A DNA stretch of 64,000 bases from JAAYDI01 sp052034005 (GTDB taxonomy: Bacteria; Planctomycetota; Planctomycetia; Pirellulales; Pirellulaceae), in assembly GCA_052034005.1 (NCBI GenBank), contig JBPOJB010000029.1:62001-126000 (forward strand). The letters run 5' to 3'. Position 1 is the first letter of the stretch. Every line of letters starts with the position of its first letter. Made by a program: the position numbers and the translations under genes. The notes beneath the pieces are model-generated. The model searched no databases. It was not told where the DNA came from and saw only the letters and a list, made by a program, of their open reading frames with translations. Below are positions 63,811 through 64,000 of this stretch, piece after piece.

Positions 63811-64000
63811 TCAGGCCAGCTCGCGCTGCAGCTCGCCGGCCACCGCCTGCTCGATCTGGCCCCGGAACATGACGGCCGCCCACGGCAGGCTCCCGGCCAG
63901 ACGCACCACGGTGTCGTCCACCGTGAGCGTCCCCTGGATCTGGAACCCGTAGGCCTGGAACGCGAATGTCAGGAGGTTGTCAGTCCAGTCCCCCTGCAGA
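63811..64000 (-). CDS. C-terminus of a polyhydroxyalkanoic-acid-system (PHA_gran_rgn) family protein (partial)
   Basis: Sixty-two codons run from the right edge to a stop at 63813-63811. The translation FAFQAYGFQIQGTLTVDDTV, LPWAAVMFRGQIEQAV and a terminal ELQRELA match the C-terminal half of the PHA_gran_rgn family as I remember it. The role is uncertain: members are found with and without PHA genes. The start lies outside the window. Confidence 0.7.
   Translation of the reverse strand, partial: LQGDWTDNLLTFAFQAYGFQIQGTLTVDDTVVRLAGSLPWAAVMFRGQIEQAVAGELQRELA

Overview
The window reads as chromosomal DNA of a G+C-rich Planctomycetota bacterium, most like the Pirellulales group. The evidence is gene content: an HzsA-like propeller protein with two CxxCH haem motifs, exported Gfo/Idh/MocA and xylose-isomerase-type enzymes with twin-arginine leaders, a PQQ-like propeller protein, a neutral-ceramidase-like protein, a DUF6717 protein, an oversized SecA, and short intergenic palindromes of a kind I associate with this phylum. 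WaaA indicates a lipopolysaccharide-bearing outer membrane. No phage, insertion sequence, plasmid or CRISPR module is visible. I count about 49 protein genes (one cut off at each edge) and one tRNA.

Layout. 1-324: 5' end of a Tricorn/TolB-like gene. 325-1127: gene-free, with a TTGACA promoter and a tandemly duplicated G/C-run palindromic element. 1128-5203: a secreted LamG-like protein and a 1114-residue fusion of 2-oxo-acid dehydrogenase E1 alpha, E1 beta, a lipoyl-type domain and ketoacyl synthase III. 5448-8137: the EF-P beta-lysylation set epmB / efp-epmA. 8242-9544: thyA-folA. 9702-14609: an RRM protein with a long leader, the HzsA-like protein, and a TPR protein with D/N-P-F repeats. 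15042-17395: a PfkB kinase and an exported CinA-like protein. 17421-23728: ceramidase-like protein, exported fucose-isomerase-like protein coupled to an unknown secreted protein, TerC, and a TIM-barrel protein. 23811-26824: tyrosine phenol-lyase, ruvX, and an alpha/beta hydrolase. 26997-31641: metK, a membrane protein, a UDP-sugar pyrophosphorylase and a mannose-1-phosphate guanylyltransferase in one apparent operon. 31800-36826: secA-waaA. 37206-42435: metallo-beta-lactamase-fold hydrolase, tail-specific protease, and an FHA-GAF sigma-54 activator. 42491-50372: oxidoreductase, DUF6717, beta-helix, PLP decarboxylase, PQQ-like and DUF1810 genes. 51139-52514: tRNA-Ser and rho. 53320-60751: thioredoxin/YHS protein, glpK with a small membrane protein, TIM-barrel and NagB-like genes, a HEAT/TPR protein, and an STN-like protein. 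61032-64000: poorly characterised envelope proteins and the 3' end of a PHA_gran_rgn-type gene.

How genes work together. EpmB, EF-P and EpmA form a lysine 2,3-aminomutase to EF-P-ligase route. ThyA and FolA form the thymidylate/folate cycle. MetK sits with two nucleotide-sugar enzymes, and SecA with the Kdo transferase, so envelope building and housekeeping are mixed. The E1-lipoyl-KASIII fusion could connect branched-chain 2-oxo acids directly to fatty-acid priming and is the most unusual protein here. Two genes (HzsA-like and Gfo/Idh-like) carry tandem copies of their ribosome-binding and start region, each creating a minute upstream reading frame.
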